Positions 37,992 to 46,862 of a stretch of 64,000 nucleotides of DNA are shown here, one piece after another (the first letter of the stretch is position 1; every line of letters starts with the position of its first letter). The notes below the pieces were generated by a model. That model was not told where the DNA came from, did no database searches, and saw only the letters and a list, made by a program, of their open reading frames with translations. The stretch comes from Streptomyces jumonjinensis (lineage in GTDB: Bacteria > Actinomycetota > Actinomycetes > Streptomycetales > Streptomycetaceae): the NCBI RefSeq assembly GCF_009600885.1, contig NZ_VCLA01000105.1:41238-105237 (forward strand), in the 5' to 3' direction. The position numbers and the translations under genes are program-made.

Positions 37992-38098
37992 GGCCCGGCG
38001 GCTCCGGACGGCCGGGGCGTCCGGCGGGGCTTGCGCTTGCGGGCCGTATGCCGGGGCGTCCGGCGGGACTTGTGGTCCGGCGGCAGGAGGCATGCGGA

Positions 38099-38125
38099 GG
38101 GCCCGCGTCCGGTGGACGCGGGCCC
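38099..38125. terminator. Bidirectional hairpin terminator
   Basis: Perfect 12-base arms GGGCCCGCGTCC (38099-38110) and 38114-38125 with a three-base loop, between the convergent desulfurase fusion and the PfkB kinase. Nearby, GCCGGGGCGTCCGGCGGG occurs twice (38011-38028 and 38050-38067). Confidence 0.85.
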
Positions 38126-38138
38126 CGGGCGGGCGGGG

Positions 38139-39113
38139 TCAGGCCAGATGGGCCTTGACCTCGGCGCCGGCCTCGTCGCCGTACGCCTTGGTGAAGCGGT
38201 CCATGAAGTGGGCGCGGCGCAGGGTGTACTCCTGGGTGCCCAGGGTCTCGATCACCAGCGTCGCCAGCATGCAGCCGATCTGCGCGGCCCGCTCCAGGCC
38301 GACGCCCCACGACAGACCGGAGAGGAAGCCGGCCCGGAAGGCGTCGCCGACTCCGGTGGGGTCGACCTTGGCGTCCTCCTCCGGGCAGCCCACCTCGATC
38401 GGGTCGTCCCCGGCCCGCTCGATGCGCACTCCGCGCGAGCCGAGGGTGGTGACCCGGTGGCCGACCCGGGAGAGGATCTCCTCCTCGGTCCAGCCGGTCT
38501 TCGACTCGATGAGCCCCTTCTCGTACTCGTTGGAGAAGAGGTAGGTCGCCCCGTCCAGCAGTATCCGGATCTCGTCCCCGTTCATCCGGGCGATCTGCTG
38601 GGAGAAGTCGGCGGCGAAGGGGATCTTCCGGGAGCGGCACTCCTCGGTGTGGCGCAGCATCGCCTCGGGGTCGTCCGCTCCGATCAGGACCAGATCGAGC
38701 CCGCCGACGCGCTCGGCGACCGACTGGAGTTCGATCAGCCGGGCCTCGCTCATCGCTCCGGTGTAGAAGGAGCCGATCTGGTTGTGGTCGGCGTCGGTGG
38801 TGCAGACGAAACGGGCGGTGTGCAGCACCTCGGAAATCCGTACGGACCCGGTGTCCACGCCGTGGCGGTCCAGCCAGGCCCGGTACTCGTCGAAGTCCGC
38901 CCCCGCGGCGCCGACCAGGACGGGGTCGGTGCCGAGCTGGCCCATGCCGAAGCAGATGTTCGCCGCGACCCCTCCTCGGCGCACATTGAGGCCGTCGACC
39001 AGGAAGGAGAGGGAGACCGTGTGCAACTGGTCCGCGACCAACTGATCGGCGAAGCGGCCGGGGAAAGTCATGAGGTGGTCGGTTGCGATGGAGCCGGTGA
39101 CTGCGATTCGCAC
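38139..39113 (-). CDS. PfkB-family kinase (adenosine kinase-like)
   Basis: 324-residue ribokinase-fold sugar/nucleoside kinase. GGVAANICFGMGQLG near the N-terminus (substrate site) and the catalytic Asp in DPTGVGDAFRAGFL near residue 255 are clear. The N-terminus MRIAVTGSIATDHLMTFPGR matches the mycobacterial adenosine kinase group, so adenosine is the likely substrate for purine salvage, but related sugars are possible. GTG start with AGGAG nine bases upstream. It is divergent from the 73-residue gene, sharing the AT-rich 39114-39245 region where CTATCGG is repeated. Confidence 0.85.
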   Translation of the reverse strand: MRIAVTGSIATDHLMTFPGRFADQLVADQLHTVSLSFLVDGLNVRRGGVAANICFGMGQLGTDPVLVGAAGADFDEYRAWLDRHGVDTGSVRISEVLHTARFVCTTDADHNQIGSFYTGAMSEARLIELQSVAERVGGLDLVLIGADDPEAMLRHTEECRSRKIPFAADFSQQIARMNGDEIRILLDGATYLFSNEYEKGLIESKTGWTEEEILSRVGHRVTTLGSRGVRIERAGDDPIEVGCPEEDAKVDPTGVGDAFRAGFLSGLSWGVGLERAAQIGCMLATLVIETLGTQEYTLRRAHFMDRFTKAYGDEAGAEVKAHLA

Positions 39114-39245
39114 GGCGATGCGCTCCTGTGGCGGGGGTGGAGATGACGCCTAACGCTACCCGGTCACAGCCGGGCCAGCCGATAGGGCGAAACTACCCGA
39201 TAGTAGATCTTTTTTATCGTAGCTCCGACTGCGTACGGTGCGGAC

Positions 39246-39467
39246 ATGACCGAGTCCAGCAGCTATGAGCCCGTCTCCCGCCGCGCGGCGCGCGAGTCCG
39301 ACCTCACCCTCGCGCAGCTGCGCGGCGACTGCGTCCGGATGGCCCCGCACTGGCGGGTGCCCCCGGTGACGCCCGATATGCCCGTACCGCCGTCCCGTAT
39401 CCACGGTGTGGTCGTGCCGGCGGTCTCCGTACGGCTCGTGGACGCGATGCCCCGGTACGGCGGCTGA
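39246..39467 (+). CDS. Small conserved-looking hypothetical protein
   Basis: 73-residue soluble protein with two segments: a charged helix (SRRAARESDLTLAQLRGD) and a Pro/Val-rich C-terminal half (PVPPSRIHGVVVPAVSVRL). No known domain and no export signal. Support comes from normal coding bias, an ATG, and TACGGT six bases upstream acting as a likely -10 of a leaderless transcript behind an AT-rich stretch (39195-39225). Nothing further can be said of function. Followed 96 bases later by a secreted protein on the same strand. Confidence 0.55.
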   Translation: MTESSSYEPVSRRAARESDLTLAQLRGDCVRMAPHWRVPPVTPDMPVPPSRIHGVVVPAVSVRLVDAMPRYGG

Positions 39468-39563
39468 GGCGCCCCTCGGCGGTGCGCCGGGGAACCGTAC
39501 GCGCTCCCGCCCCGTCCCATAGCCGCCCGGGTGACACGGCGACGGGACAGAAGGAGCGATGCG

Positions 39564-41114
39564 GTGGTCGGCGGCGAGAACCTCAAGGACGTATCCGAAG
39601 GCGCGGTGCGCCGGCGTTTTCCGCTGATCGTCTCGGTGGCGGCGGTGGTGCTGGTCGCGAGCGGTGGCGGCGTGTATCTCGCGACGGCGGGCTCCGGGGG
39701 CGGCGGCCCGGCGGCGGAGAGCGCCGCCGTGCGCCAGGACGGCGGCGGGGGCGACGCGCCCCGGCTGTCGACGGAGCCGGATCCCGGCCGGAGCGTGGCG
39801 CCCGGGGAGCCCAGCCCCTCGGGCGGGATCCGCTATGTCGCCGAGGGAGAGTTCCCCCGGGGTCCGGAGCGGGCCGCCGTACACCGTATGACCGGCACGG
39901 TCTCCTCGGCCGAGGTGCTCCGGCTGGCCCGTGCGCTCGGGCTGGCGGGCACTCCGCAGCGGTCGGGCGGTCAGTGGAGCGTCGGCGGCGCGGAGGACGG
40001 TACGGGCCCGGTGCTGCGGGTGGAGACGGCGGCGCCGGGGCAGTGGACCTTCCGCGCGCACGGCCCCTCGGGCGGGGACGACTGCCGCAAGGGCCCCAGC
40101 TGCCCGGCCGGAGATCCCCCGGCGAACGCCACGGGTGAGCCGCTGAGCGAGCGGGCCGGGAAAGAGGCCGCCGCCCCGGTGCTCGCGGCGGCCGGGCAGA
40201 GCGGCGCGCGGCTGTTCGCCGAGGAGTCGCTCGGCGCGGTGCGGATCGTCAACGCGGATCCGGTCGTCGGCGGGCTGACGACCTACGGCTGGTCCACCGA
40301 TCTCCAGATCGGCGCGGACGGGCGGGTGGTGCGCGGTGAGGGGCGGCTGAAGAAGCCGGTGCGGGGCGGGGAGGTCGCGGTGGTCTCCGCGGACCGGACG
40401 CTGGCCCGGCTGAACGAGGGCCGCCGCGCCGGGGCGGGGGCCGCATCCGCGCTCTCCGGGTGCGGGCCGTCGAAGGCGCGGGACGACCGGCCGCGGCACG
40501 ATGTGCCCTGCGGGCCGTCCGCCTGCGCGTCGGCGGTGCCGCTGGCGGGCGGGGGCGGCCGGAGCACCGCCGGCCCCTGCCGCGCCGGGACGGCTCCCAC
40601 GGCCGTCCCCTCCCCCACCGCCGCACCCCGCCGGGTCCCGGTCGCCGGGGCCGAGTTCGGGCTGTCGGTGGAGTACCGGGACGGGACGCAGTCGCTGGTG
40701 CCGTCCTGGCTGTTCCGCGTGGCGCCGGGCGGGGACCGGGAGGAGTACACGGAGGCCGTGCCCGCGTCGGCGGACCCGTCCCCGTACCCGTCCTCGAAGG
40801 CTTCGGTGACCGTGCCGCCGGAGGAGCCTTCCGCCACGCCGCCGTCGGCCGGGGGTGTGATCCAGTCGTACCGGGTGGACGGCCGGAGGCTGACGCTGAC
40901 GTTCTGGGGCGGGGTGTGCGCCGACTACCGGGCCACGGCGGCGGAGAGCGGCGGCCGGGTGACGGTGCGGATCGTCGCGCCGGAGCCCGAGCCGGGCGAG
41001 GTCTGCATCGAACTGGCCAAGGAACTGACGGAGTCGGTGACGCTTGACGAGCGGTTGGGCGACCGGAGGGTCGTGGACGCGCAGACCGGCACGGAGGTGC
41101 CCGCCGGTCGCTGA
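39564..41114 (+). CDS. Membrane-anchored secreted protein, unknown
   Basis: 516-residue protein with a cytoplasmic N-terminus (about 20 residues), one membrane helix (FPLIVSVAAVVLVASGGGVYL, split at about 20-40) and a large extracytoplasmic part of three regions: a beta-rich domain (about 80-290) with paired Cys (CRKGPSCP), a low-complexity Pro/Ala/Cys-rich segment (about 290-345), and a C-terminal beta domain (about 350-516) with WLFRV and CADYRATAA...CIEL-type Cys pair. GTG start with AAGGAG seven bases upstream. No family recognised; neither enzyme motif nor lipobox seen. Converges on erpA with a terminator between. Confidence 0.78.
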   Translation: MVGGENLKDVSEGAVRRRFPLIVSVAAVVLVASGGGVYLATAGSGGGGPAAESAAVRQDGGGGDAPRLSTEPDPGRSVAPGEPSPSGGIRYVAEGEFPRGPERAAVHRMTGTVSSAEVLRLARALGLAGTPQRSGGQWSVGGAEDGTGPVLRVETAAPGQWTFRAHGPSGGDDCRKGPSCPAGDPPANATGEPLSERAGKEAAAPVLAAAGQSGARLFAEESLGAVRIVNADPVVGGLTTYGWSTDLQIGADGRVVRGEGRLKKPVRGGEVAVVSADRTLARLNEGRRAGAGAASALSGCGPSKARDDRPRHDVPCGPSACASAVPLAGGGGRSTAGPCRAGTAPTAVPSPTAAPRRVPVAGAEFGLSVEYRDGTQSLVPSWLFRVAPGGDREEYTEAVPASADPSPYPSSKASVTVPPEEPSATPPSAGGVIQSYRVDGRRLTLTFWGGVCADYRATAAESGGRVTVRIVAPEPEPGEVCIELAKELTESVTLDERLGDRRVVDAQTGTEVPAGR

Positions 41115-41140
41115 CAGCGGGCGGGACCGGTCCCATGACG

Positions 41141-41179
41141 GCGGAAGGCGGCGACCCACGGGGGGTCACCGCCTTCCGC
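41141..41179. terminator. Hairpin terminator between convergent genes
   Basis: Arms 41141-41157 and 41163-41179 pair over 17 bases with one C-A mismatch; loop of five bases. It lies 26 bases past the secreted-protein stop and just before the ErpA stop, so it can serve both directions. Confidence 0.8.
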
Positions 41180-41195
41180 GCCGCGTGGCCGCGGA

Positions 41196-41552
41196 TCAGT
41201 TGAAGGAGTCTCCACAGGCGCAGGATCCCGTGGCGTTCGGGTTGTCGATCGTGAAGCCCTGCTTCTCGATGGTGTCCACGAAGTCGATGGAGGCGCCGAT
41301 CAGATACGGGGCGCTCATCCGGTCGGTGACGACCTTGACGCCGTCGAAGTCCTTGACGACATCGCCGTCGAGCGAGCGCTCGTCGAAGAAGAGCTGGTAG
41401 CGCAGGCCGGAGCAGCCGCCGGGCTGAACGGCGACGCGCAGCGCCAGATCATCCCGCCCCTCCTGGTCCAGCAGGGCCTTGACCTTGGCCGCGGCGGCGT
41501 CGGACAGGAGGATGCCGTCGCTCACGGTGGTGGTCTCGTCCGATACGGACAT
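41196..41552 (-). CDS. erpA: Iron-sulfur cluster carrier/insertion protein (HesB/ErpA-type)
   Basis: 118-residue A-type Fe-S carrier that hands clusters to target enzymes. The three conserved Cys are in GGCSGL and SCACGDSF. Start set at 41552 (MSVSDETT), giving the normal family length; in-frame ATGs at 41561 and 41636 would add 3 or 28 residues of non-family sequence. It is divergent from nadA, whose product needs a [4Fe-4S] cluster, so shared regulation or direct supply is plausible (inference). Confidence 0.93.
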   Translation of the reverse strand: MSVSDETTTVSDGILLSDAAAAKVKALLDQEGRDDLALRVAVQPGGCSGLRYQLFFDERSLDGDVVKDFDGVKVVTDRMSAPYLIGASIDFVDTIEKQGFTIDNPNATGSCACGDSFN

Positions 41553-41769
41553 CTGCTTCATCACTCCCGGGATGGTCTCCCCGGCACGAGGCAGGGAAGG
41601 GTACGGAGACTGCTTGCCGACCATTGCAACCGGCACGGCCGCGGAATCATTCCGGGCCGCCTGCGTTCTTTCCCTTCATGCTCGCACACCGCACCGGCGG
41701 AGGTCATGACCGCGCGGACGGGGGTGCGTCACATCGACGCTATGGCCATCGTCAAAGTGACATGAAGCA

Positions 41770-41784
41770 GTTATGATAGATAAC
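41770..41784. promoter_or_regulatory. Palindrome in the erpA-nadA divergent promoter
   Basis: GTTAT (41770-41774), five bases, ATAAC (41780-41784): a perfect odd palindrome in an AT-rich island (41750-41820) 48 bases before nadA. TATGAT within it (41772-41777) would serve as a -10 hexamer, so a bound repressor would block nadA transcription. No match to a named NAD regulator could be confirmed. Confidence 0.45.
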
Positions 41785-41831
41785 GTCAAATAGACGAAAA
41801 GGTCTGCGCAGAAAAAGAAAGGGTGTGTGTC

Positions 41832-43025
41832 TTGACCACCGCCCAAGCCCGTACGGAGCCGCAGGACGTGCTCGATGTACAGCCGACGCCGCTCGCCCTG
41901 CTGCTGCTCGGCCGGGAAGCCGACCCCAGGAGCGAGCGCGGGGTGGAGTGCCCCGGCGATCTGCCCTCTCCCTCCGACCCGGACCTGGTGGAGCGCGCCC
42001 GCGCGGCCAAGGAGAAGCTCGGCAGCAAGGTCTTCGTCCTGGGCCACCACTACCAGCGCGACGAGGTCATCCAGTTCGCCGATGTCACGGGTGACTCCTT
42101 CAAGCTGGCGAGGGACGCGGCGGCGCGGCCGGAGGCCGAGTACATCGTCTTCTGCGGCGTCCACTTCATGGCGGAGTCCGCGGACATCCTCACCTCCGAC
42201 CGCCAGAAGGTCGTTCTGCCCGATCTGGCCGCCGGCTGCTCCATGGCCGACATGGCGACGGCCGAGCAGGTCGCGGAGTGCTGGGACGTGCTGACCGACG
42301 CCGGGATCGCCGAGCAGGTCGTCCCCGTGTCGTATATGAACTCCTCCGCCGACATCAAGGCCTTCACCGGCGAGCACGGCGGCACGATATGCACGTCGTC
42401 CAACGCCAAGCGGGCCCTGGACTGGGCCTTCGAGCAGGGCGAGAAGGTGCTCTTCCTCCCCGACCAGCACCTGGGGCGCAACACCGCCGTACGGGACATG
42501 GGCCTGTCGCTGGACGACTGCGTCCTCTACAACCCGCACAAGCCGGGCGGCGGGCTGACCGTGGAGCAGCTGCGCGCGGCGAAGATGATCCTGTGGCGCG
42601 GCCACTGCTCGGTGCACGGCCGGTTCTCGCTGGAGTCGGTCGAGGACGTCCGGGCGCGGATCCCGGGGGTGCGGGTGCTGGTGCACCCCGAGTGCAAGCA
42701 CGAGGTCGTGGCCGCCGCCGACCAGGTCGGCTCCACGGAGTACATCATCAAGGAGCTGGACGCGGCTCCGGCCGGTTCGAAGTGGGCGATCGGCACCGAG
42801 CTGAATCTGGTCCGCCGCCTCGCGAACGCCCACCCGGACAAGGAGATCGTCTTCCTCGACAAGACGGTCTGCTTCTGCTCGACCATGAACCGGATCGATC
42901 TGCCGCATCTGGTGTGGACGCTGGAGTCGCTGGCCGAGGGCTCGCTGGTCAACCGGATCGAGGTCGACAGCGAGACGGAGAAGTTCGCCAAGCTGGCGCT
43001 GGAGCGGATGCTCGCGCTGCCGTAA
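41832..43025 (+). CDS. nadA: Quinolinate synthase A
   Basis: 397-residue [4Fe-4S] enzyme condensing iminoaspartate and dihydroxyacetone phosphate to quinolinate in NAD synthesis. Cluster Cys are expected in VFCGVHF, HPECKHEV and TVCFCST; substrate motifs GHHYQRDEV, YMNSSADIKA and DQHLGRNTA are all present. TTG start at 41832 chosen for AAAGGG eight bases upstream and agreement with known Streptomyces starts (MTTAQ); a GTG three codons earlier is possible. No nadB or nadC follows. Confidence 0.96.
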   Translation: MTTAQARTEPQDVLDVQPTPLALLLLGREADPRSERGVECPGDLPSPSDPDLVERARAAKEKLGSKVFVLGHHYQRDEVIQFADVTGDSFKLARDAAARPEAEYIVFCGVHFMAESADILTSDRQKVVLPDLAAGCSMADMATAEQVAECWDVLTDAGIAEQVVPVSYMNSSADIKAFTGEHGGTICTSSNAKRALDWAFEQGEKVLFLPDQHLGRNTAVRDMGLSLDDCVLYNPHKPGGGLTVEQLRAAKMILWRGHCSVHGRFSLESVEDVRARIPGVRVLVHPECKHEVVAAADQVGSTEYIIKELDAAPAGSKWAIGTELNLVRRLANAHPDKEIVFLDKTVCFCSTMNRIDLPHLVWTLESLAEGSLVNRIEVDSETEKFAKLALERMLALP

Positions 43026-43107
43026 CGGCCGGCGGGATCAGGCGCTCCGGCCGTTCTCGGGCCGGGGCGCCTCTTGGTTCTCCCATGGGCGGCGGATAGC
43101 CTTCCCC

Positions 43108-44502
43108 GTGGCGGGCGCGGCGAGCGCGCCGCCGAAGAATTCCGCCCTGGCGTTCCCGATCGGGGGCAGTGCCCCCGATCCGCCCTCCGGGCCGGTCCCA
43201 CCGTCCGACACGGCGCCCCCCGAATTCTTCTCTCCTTCGTCTTCATCTCCTTCGTCTCCGGCGCATCCTTCCCGCGCTCCGCTCTGTGGGGGTCCTTTCT
43301 CTGCCATGCCACTGCTGACCGGCGCGCTCGCGCTGCTCTGTGTGGTCGGTCCGCTGTCGACCGACATGTATCTGCCGGCCTTTCCCCGGATGGGCCAGGA
43401 GCTGGGCACGGACGCGTCCGGGGTGCAGCTCACCCTGACCGCGTTCCTGGTCGGGATGACGCTGGGGCATCTGGTGTTCGGGCCGCTCTCCGACCGTTAC
43501 GGGCGGCGGGGGCCGCTGCTGGCCGGGTCCGTGGTGTGCGCCCTGGCCACCGCGCTCTGCGCCGTGGCCCCGTCGCTGGAGTGGCTGGTGGGCGCGCGGT
43601 TCGTCGCCGGGTTCGCCGGGGCGGCCGGGATCGTCATCGGCCGTGCGGTGGTCGCCGATGTGGCCGAGGGGGCCGCCGCGGCGAAGCTGCTGGCCCTGCT
43701 GATGACGCTGGGCACCATAGCCCCGATCGTCGCGCCGCTCGCCGGCGGCGGTGTGATCGAGGTCTTCGGCTGGCGCGGGGTCTTCTGGGTGCTGAGCGCG
43801 GTGGCCGCGGCCGTCGCGGCGGCGGTCGCCGTCGGAGTGCCGGAGAGCCTGCCCGGGGAGAAGCGGCGGCGGGGCGGGCTCGGCGAGTTCGCGGCCTCCG
43901 TGCGGGAGGTGGTGGGCGACCGGGCCTACACCGGCTACACCCTGGCGTTCTCCTTCGGTTTCGGCACGCTCTTCTGCTACATCGCCGGATCGCCGTTTCT
44001 GCTCCAGAACGTACTGGGGCTGAGCGTGGGGGCGTCGGCCGTGGCCTTCAGCTGCGGGGCGGTGGTCGCGGCGCTGGCAGGGGTGGTGAACGCCCGGCTG
44101 GTGGAGCGGGCGGGGCCCGGACGGCTGCTGCGCACCGGGCTGTTCGCGATGCTCGCGGGGAGCGCCGCGCTGCTGCTGGCGGCCGGGACCGGGGTGCTCA
44201 CGGCGGCGCTCTGTCTGCCGCTGGTGGCGGTGGTGTGCGCGGGGATCGGGCTGGCGTTCTCGAACGCGGCGGCGCTGGCGATCGGCCGGGTGCCGGGGGC
44301 GGCGGGCACCGCCTCGGCGCTGCTGGGGACGGTGCAGAGCGCGCTGGGGGCCGTGGTGGCGCCTCTGGTGGGGGATACGGCGGGGGCTCTGTTCTTCTGG
44401 ATGACGGTGTGCGCGGGGCTGGCGGTGCTGTCGGGGTGGGCGGCGGAGCGTGCGGTGGCGTCGGAGGGTCGGCCCGGGAGGGCCGCGGTGCCCGGCGACT
44501 GA
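43108..44502 (+). CDS. Bcr/CflA-type MFS drug exporter
   Basis: 464-residue proton-driven exporter with 12 helices. Drug:H+ antiporter (12-helix) signatures: STDMYLPAFPRM in helix 1, GPLSDRYGRRGPLL between helices 2 and 3, and the Gly-rich helix 5 (MTLGTIAPIVAPLAGG). The first ~66 residues are Ser/Pro-rich and not part of the fold; the true start could instead be the ATG at 43306 (MPLLTG). Substrate unknown. The last residues are polar. Followed by the palindrome region. Confidence 0.88.
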   Translation: MAGAASAPPKNSALAFPIGGSAPDPPSGPVPPSDTAPPEFFSPSSSSPSSPAHPSRAPLCGGPFSAMPLLTGALALLCVVGPLSTDMYLPAFPRMGQELGTDASGVQLTLTAFLVGMTLGHLVFGPLSDRYGRRGPLLAGSVVCALATALCAVAPSLEWLVGARFVAGFAGAAGIVIGRAVVADVAEGAAAAKLLALLMTLGTIAPIVAPLAGGGVIEVFGWRGVFWVLSAVAAAVAAAVAVGVPESLPGEKRRRGGLGEFAASVREVVGDRAYTGYTLAFSFGFGTLFCYIAGSPFLLQNVLGLSVGASAVAFSCGAVVAALAGVVNARLVERAGPGRLLRTGLFAMLAGSAALLLAAGTGVLTAALCLPLVAVVCAGIGLAFSNAAALAIGRVPGAAGTASALLGTVQSALGAVVAPLVGDTAGALFFWMTVCAGLAVLSGWAAERAVASEGRPGRAAVPGD

Positions 44503-44737
44503 GCCCGCTCCGTAGCTGGATCTCGTGTGCGAGCCGCCCCGCCCGGCGTCGGGCCCTTGTCGGGGGCCAGCCCCCGAACCCCCGCTCCTCAATCTCCCCC
44601 AGACTCCGTCCGGGGGGACCCCCAAGGGGCTGATTTTGGCCCCCCGTGCCTCAATGGGAAGGGGTCGCGTTCCCCAGCAACTGGGCTGGAGGCTCCCCGA
44701 CACACCCGGGACAGGCGGGCGTTCGAGTCTCAGGGGA

Positions 44738-44865
44738 GGGGGCCGCGCAGGGGTGGTGCCGGGACGTAAAGCGTGATTTGTGGCGCGAAGGAGGCCCGCC
44801 ATCAAACAAGGACTGGAAACGCGCCCGTAAATCATGAGTCCCGGCACCACCCCGGAGCGGCCCCC
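44738..44865. repeat. Long palindrome, MITE-like element or giant hairpin
   Basis: Outer arms pair over 25 bases: GGGGGCCGC (44738-44746) with GCGGCCCCC (44857-44865), and GGGGTGGTGCCGGGAC (44750-44765) with 44838-44853. Pairing continues imperfectly inward (CGTGATTTGTGGCGCG against CGCGCCCGTAAATCATG), leaving a ~30-base centre with AAGGAGGCCCGCC. The element is AT-richer inside than around it. It lies between the convergent exporter and response-regulator genes. The rest of the 44503-44915 gap includes a CCCCCGAACCCCCGCTCCTCAA-like stretch common between Streptomyces genes (from memory) and no gene. Confidence 0.7.
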
Positions 44866-44915
44866 GCACCTACCCCACCGGCCCCAGCCCAGAACAGGCC
44901 CCCGCCCGCCGGAGG

Positions 44916-45599
44916 CTACTCCACCCGTGGACGTACCAGACCCGATTCGTAGGCGATGACGACCAGTTGAGCCCGGTCGCGGGCGCCCAGCTTCGCCATC
45001 GCGCGGTTCACATGGGTCTTGACGGTGAGCGGGGAGACCTGGAGGCGCTCGGCGATCTCGTCGTTGGAGAGGCCCCCGCCGACCTGGACGAGAACCTCCC
45101 GCTCGCGCACGGTCAGCGCGTTGAGCCGCTCGGAGAAGGTCTCGCTCTTCTCGTCGTCGGCGTCGTCGCCCTGGGCGAGGAACCTGGCGATCAGGCTCTT
45201 GGTCGCGGCCGGGGAGAGCAGCGATTCGCCGGCCGCCGCGATCCTGATGGCGTTGAGCAGCTCCTCCGGCTCCGCGCCCTTGCCCAGGAACCCGGAGGCT
45301 CCGGCGCGCAGCGACTGGATGACGTACTCGTCCACCTCGAAGGTCGTCAGCATCACCACGCGCACCTGGGTGAGTTCGGGGTCGGAGCTGATCTCACGGG
45401 TGGCGGCGAGTCCGTCCATCCCCGGCATCCGTATGTCCATCAGAACGACGTCGGCACGCTCCGAGCGGGTGAGGGCGACGGCTTGGGCCCCGTCCGCGGC
45501 CTCCCCCACCACCTCCATGTCCGGTTCCGAGTCCACCAGGATGCGGAACGCGCTGCGCAGCAGCGTCTGGTCATCGGCGAGCAGTACCCTGATCGTCAT
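44916..45599 (-). CDS. NarL/LuxR-family response regulator
   Basis: 227-residue regulator. Receiver about 1-120: acidic pair in LADDQTL, phospho-Asp in VLMDIRMPGMDG, Thr in MLTTFE, Lys in LGKGAEPEEL. LuxR helix-turn-helix about 155-220: LTVREREVLVQVGGGLSNDEIA, SPLTVKTHVNRAMAKLGARDRAQ. ATG at 45599 with GGGGAG six bases upstream. The kinase gene before it ends inside this gene (29-base overlap), so the pair is co-translated. Targets unknown. Confidence 0.95.
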   Translation of the reverse strand: MTIRVLLADDQTLLRSAFRILVDSEPDMEVVGEAADGAQAVALTRSERADVVLMDIRMPGMDGLAATREISSDPELTQVRVVMLTTFEVDEYVIQSLRAGASGFLGKGAEPEELLNAIRIAAAGESLLSPAATKSLIARFLAQGDDADDEKSETFSERLNALTVREREVLVQVGGGLSNDEIAERLQVSPLTVKTHVNRAMAKLGARDRAQLVVIAYESGLVRPRVE

Positions 45600-46821
45600 C
45601 TGTTCTCCCCCTGTGGGCCTGGAGAGGCAGTATCGCCTGAACGCGGTAGCCTCCCCCGAATCGGGGGCCGGTGCTGAGCCGGCCGCCGAGTGCGGAGACC
45701 CGCTCGCGCATGCCGAGCAGTCCATGGCCGCCGTCGGACGCCTCCTGGCCGGGGGGCGGCGGCACGCCGTCGTCGAGGATCGTGACCTCCAGGGTCAGCC
45801 CCACCCGGATCACGCTCACCTCGGCTCTGGCGTCGGGACCCGCGTGCTTGCGGACGTTGGTCAGCGCCTCCTGGATGATCCGGTACGCGGCCAGGTCGAC
45901 GGCGGCGGGCGGTCTGATGCCGTCGTCGGCGCGGGCCACCTCCACGGCCATGCCCGCCTGCCGGAAGGTGGTGACCAGTTCATCGAGCACATCGAGTCCG
46001 GGGGCGGGTTCGGTGGGGGCCTCCGGGTCGCCGGACTGACGGAGCAGCCCCACGGTGGCGCGCAGTTCGTTGAGGGCGGAGCGGCTGGCCTCCCGGACAT
46101 GGGAGAGGGCCTCTTTGGCCTGGTCGGGGCGTTTGTCCATGACATGGGCCGCCACTCCCGCCTGCACATTGACCAGGGCTATGTGATGGGCGACCACATC
46201 GTGGAGGTCGCGGGCTATCCGGAGCCGTTCCTCGGCGACCCGGCGGCGGGCCTCCTCATCGCGGGTGCGCTCGGCGCGTTCGGCTCGTTCCCGTATGGCG
46301 TCGACGAACGCCCGGCGGCTGCGCACGGCGTCTCCCGCGGCGGCGGCCATCCCGGTCCAGGCGAAGATGCCCAGATTCTCCTGGGTGTACCAGGGGGTGG
46401 AGCCGAAGAACATGGCGGTGCCGGTCAGTCCGGTCATGGTGAGCAGCCCGACCCGCCAGGTGGTGGGGCGGTCGGTGCGCGAGGCGACGGTGTAGAGGGC
46501 GACGACGGCGGCCATCGCGACCGGTGCGGAGGGGTCGCCGAAGCCGAGTTCCACGACGGAGAGCACGCTGGTGAAGACCAGGACGCGCATCGGGCTGCGG
46601 CGGCGGGCGATGAGCGCGGCGGCGACCAGGACCATCAGCACCACACTGCGCGCGGCGGGGGTGCGGGTGCCGAACTCGGGTCCGTGCTCCCCGTTGGGCT
46701 CGGCGAACGAGCCGATGACCATGGAGATCAGCACGATCAGGGCGAGAGCTCCGTCGAACGCCAGCGGATGGTCGCGAAGCCAGCGCTGGGTGCGGGCGAA
46801 CCCGGTGGCGAGTGAGGTCAC
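45571..46821 (-). CDS. Sensor histidine kinase (HisKA_3, NarX-like)
   Basis: 416-residue kinase with about five N-terminal membrane helices (residues about 20-175), a short coiled coil, the dimerisation/phosphoacceptor region with RIARDLHDVVAHHIA, and an ATPase domain (QEALTNVRKHAG, DDGVPPPPG, GHGLLGMRERV). It phosphorylates the adjacent NarL-type regulator. GTG at 46821 is preferred because longer frames (to 46950) run into the 32-base repeats at 46863-46958; no ribosome site is visible, so the start is uncertain. Signal unknown. Confidence 0.9.
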   Translation of the reverse strand: MTSLATGFARTQRWLRDHPLAFDGALALIVLISMVIGSFAEPNGEHGPEFGTRTPAARSVVLMVLVAAALIARRRSPMRVLVFTSVLSVVELGFGDPSAPVAMAAVVALYTVASRTDRPTTWRVGLLTMTGLTGTAMFFGSTPWYTQENLGIFAWTGMAAAAGDAVRSRRAFVDAIRERAERAERTRDEEARRRVAEERLRIARDLHDVVAHHIALVNVQAGVAAHVMDKRPDQAKEALSHVREASRSALNELRATVGLLRQSGDPEAPTEPAPGLDVLDELVTTFRQAGMAVEVARADDGIRPPAAVDLAAYRIIQEALTNVRKHAGPDARAEVSVIRVGLTLEVTILDDGVPPPPGQEASDGGHGLLGMRERVSALGGRLSTGPRFGGGYRVQAILPLQAHRGRTDDDQGTARR

Positions 46822-46862
46822 GGCAGGCAACGTTACGGCGTACGGAGACGGCCGTGCGCCGA

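Noticed and set aside
36126..38093. 655-residue minus-strand frame over the repeats
   Set aside because: Antisense to the desulfurase fusion and built on the 18-bp repeats; no start signals.
44700..44735. tRNA T-loop-like GTTCGAGTC near 44721
   Set aside because: No acceptor, D or anticodon stems can be paired around it.
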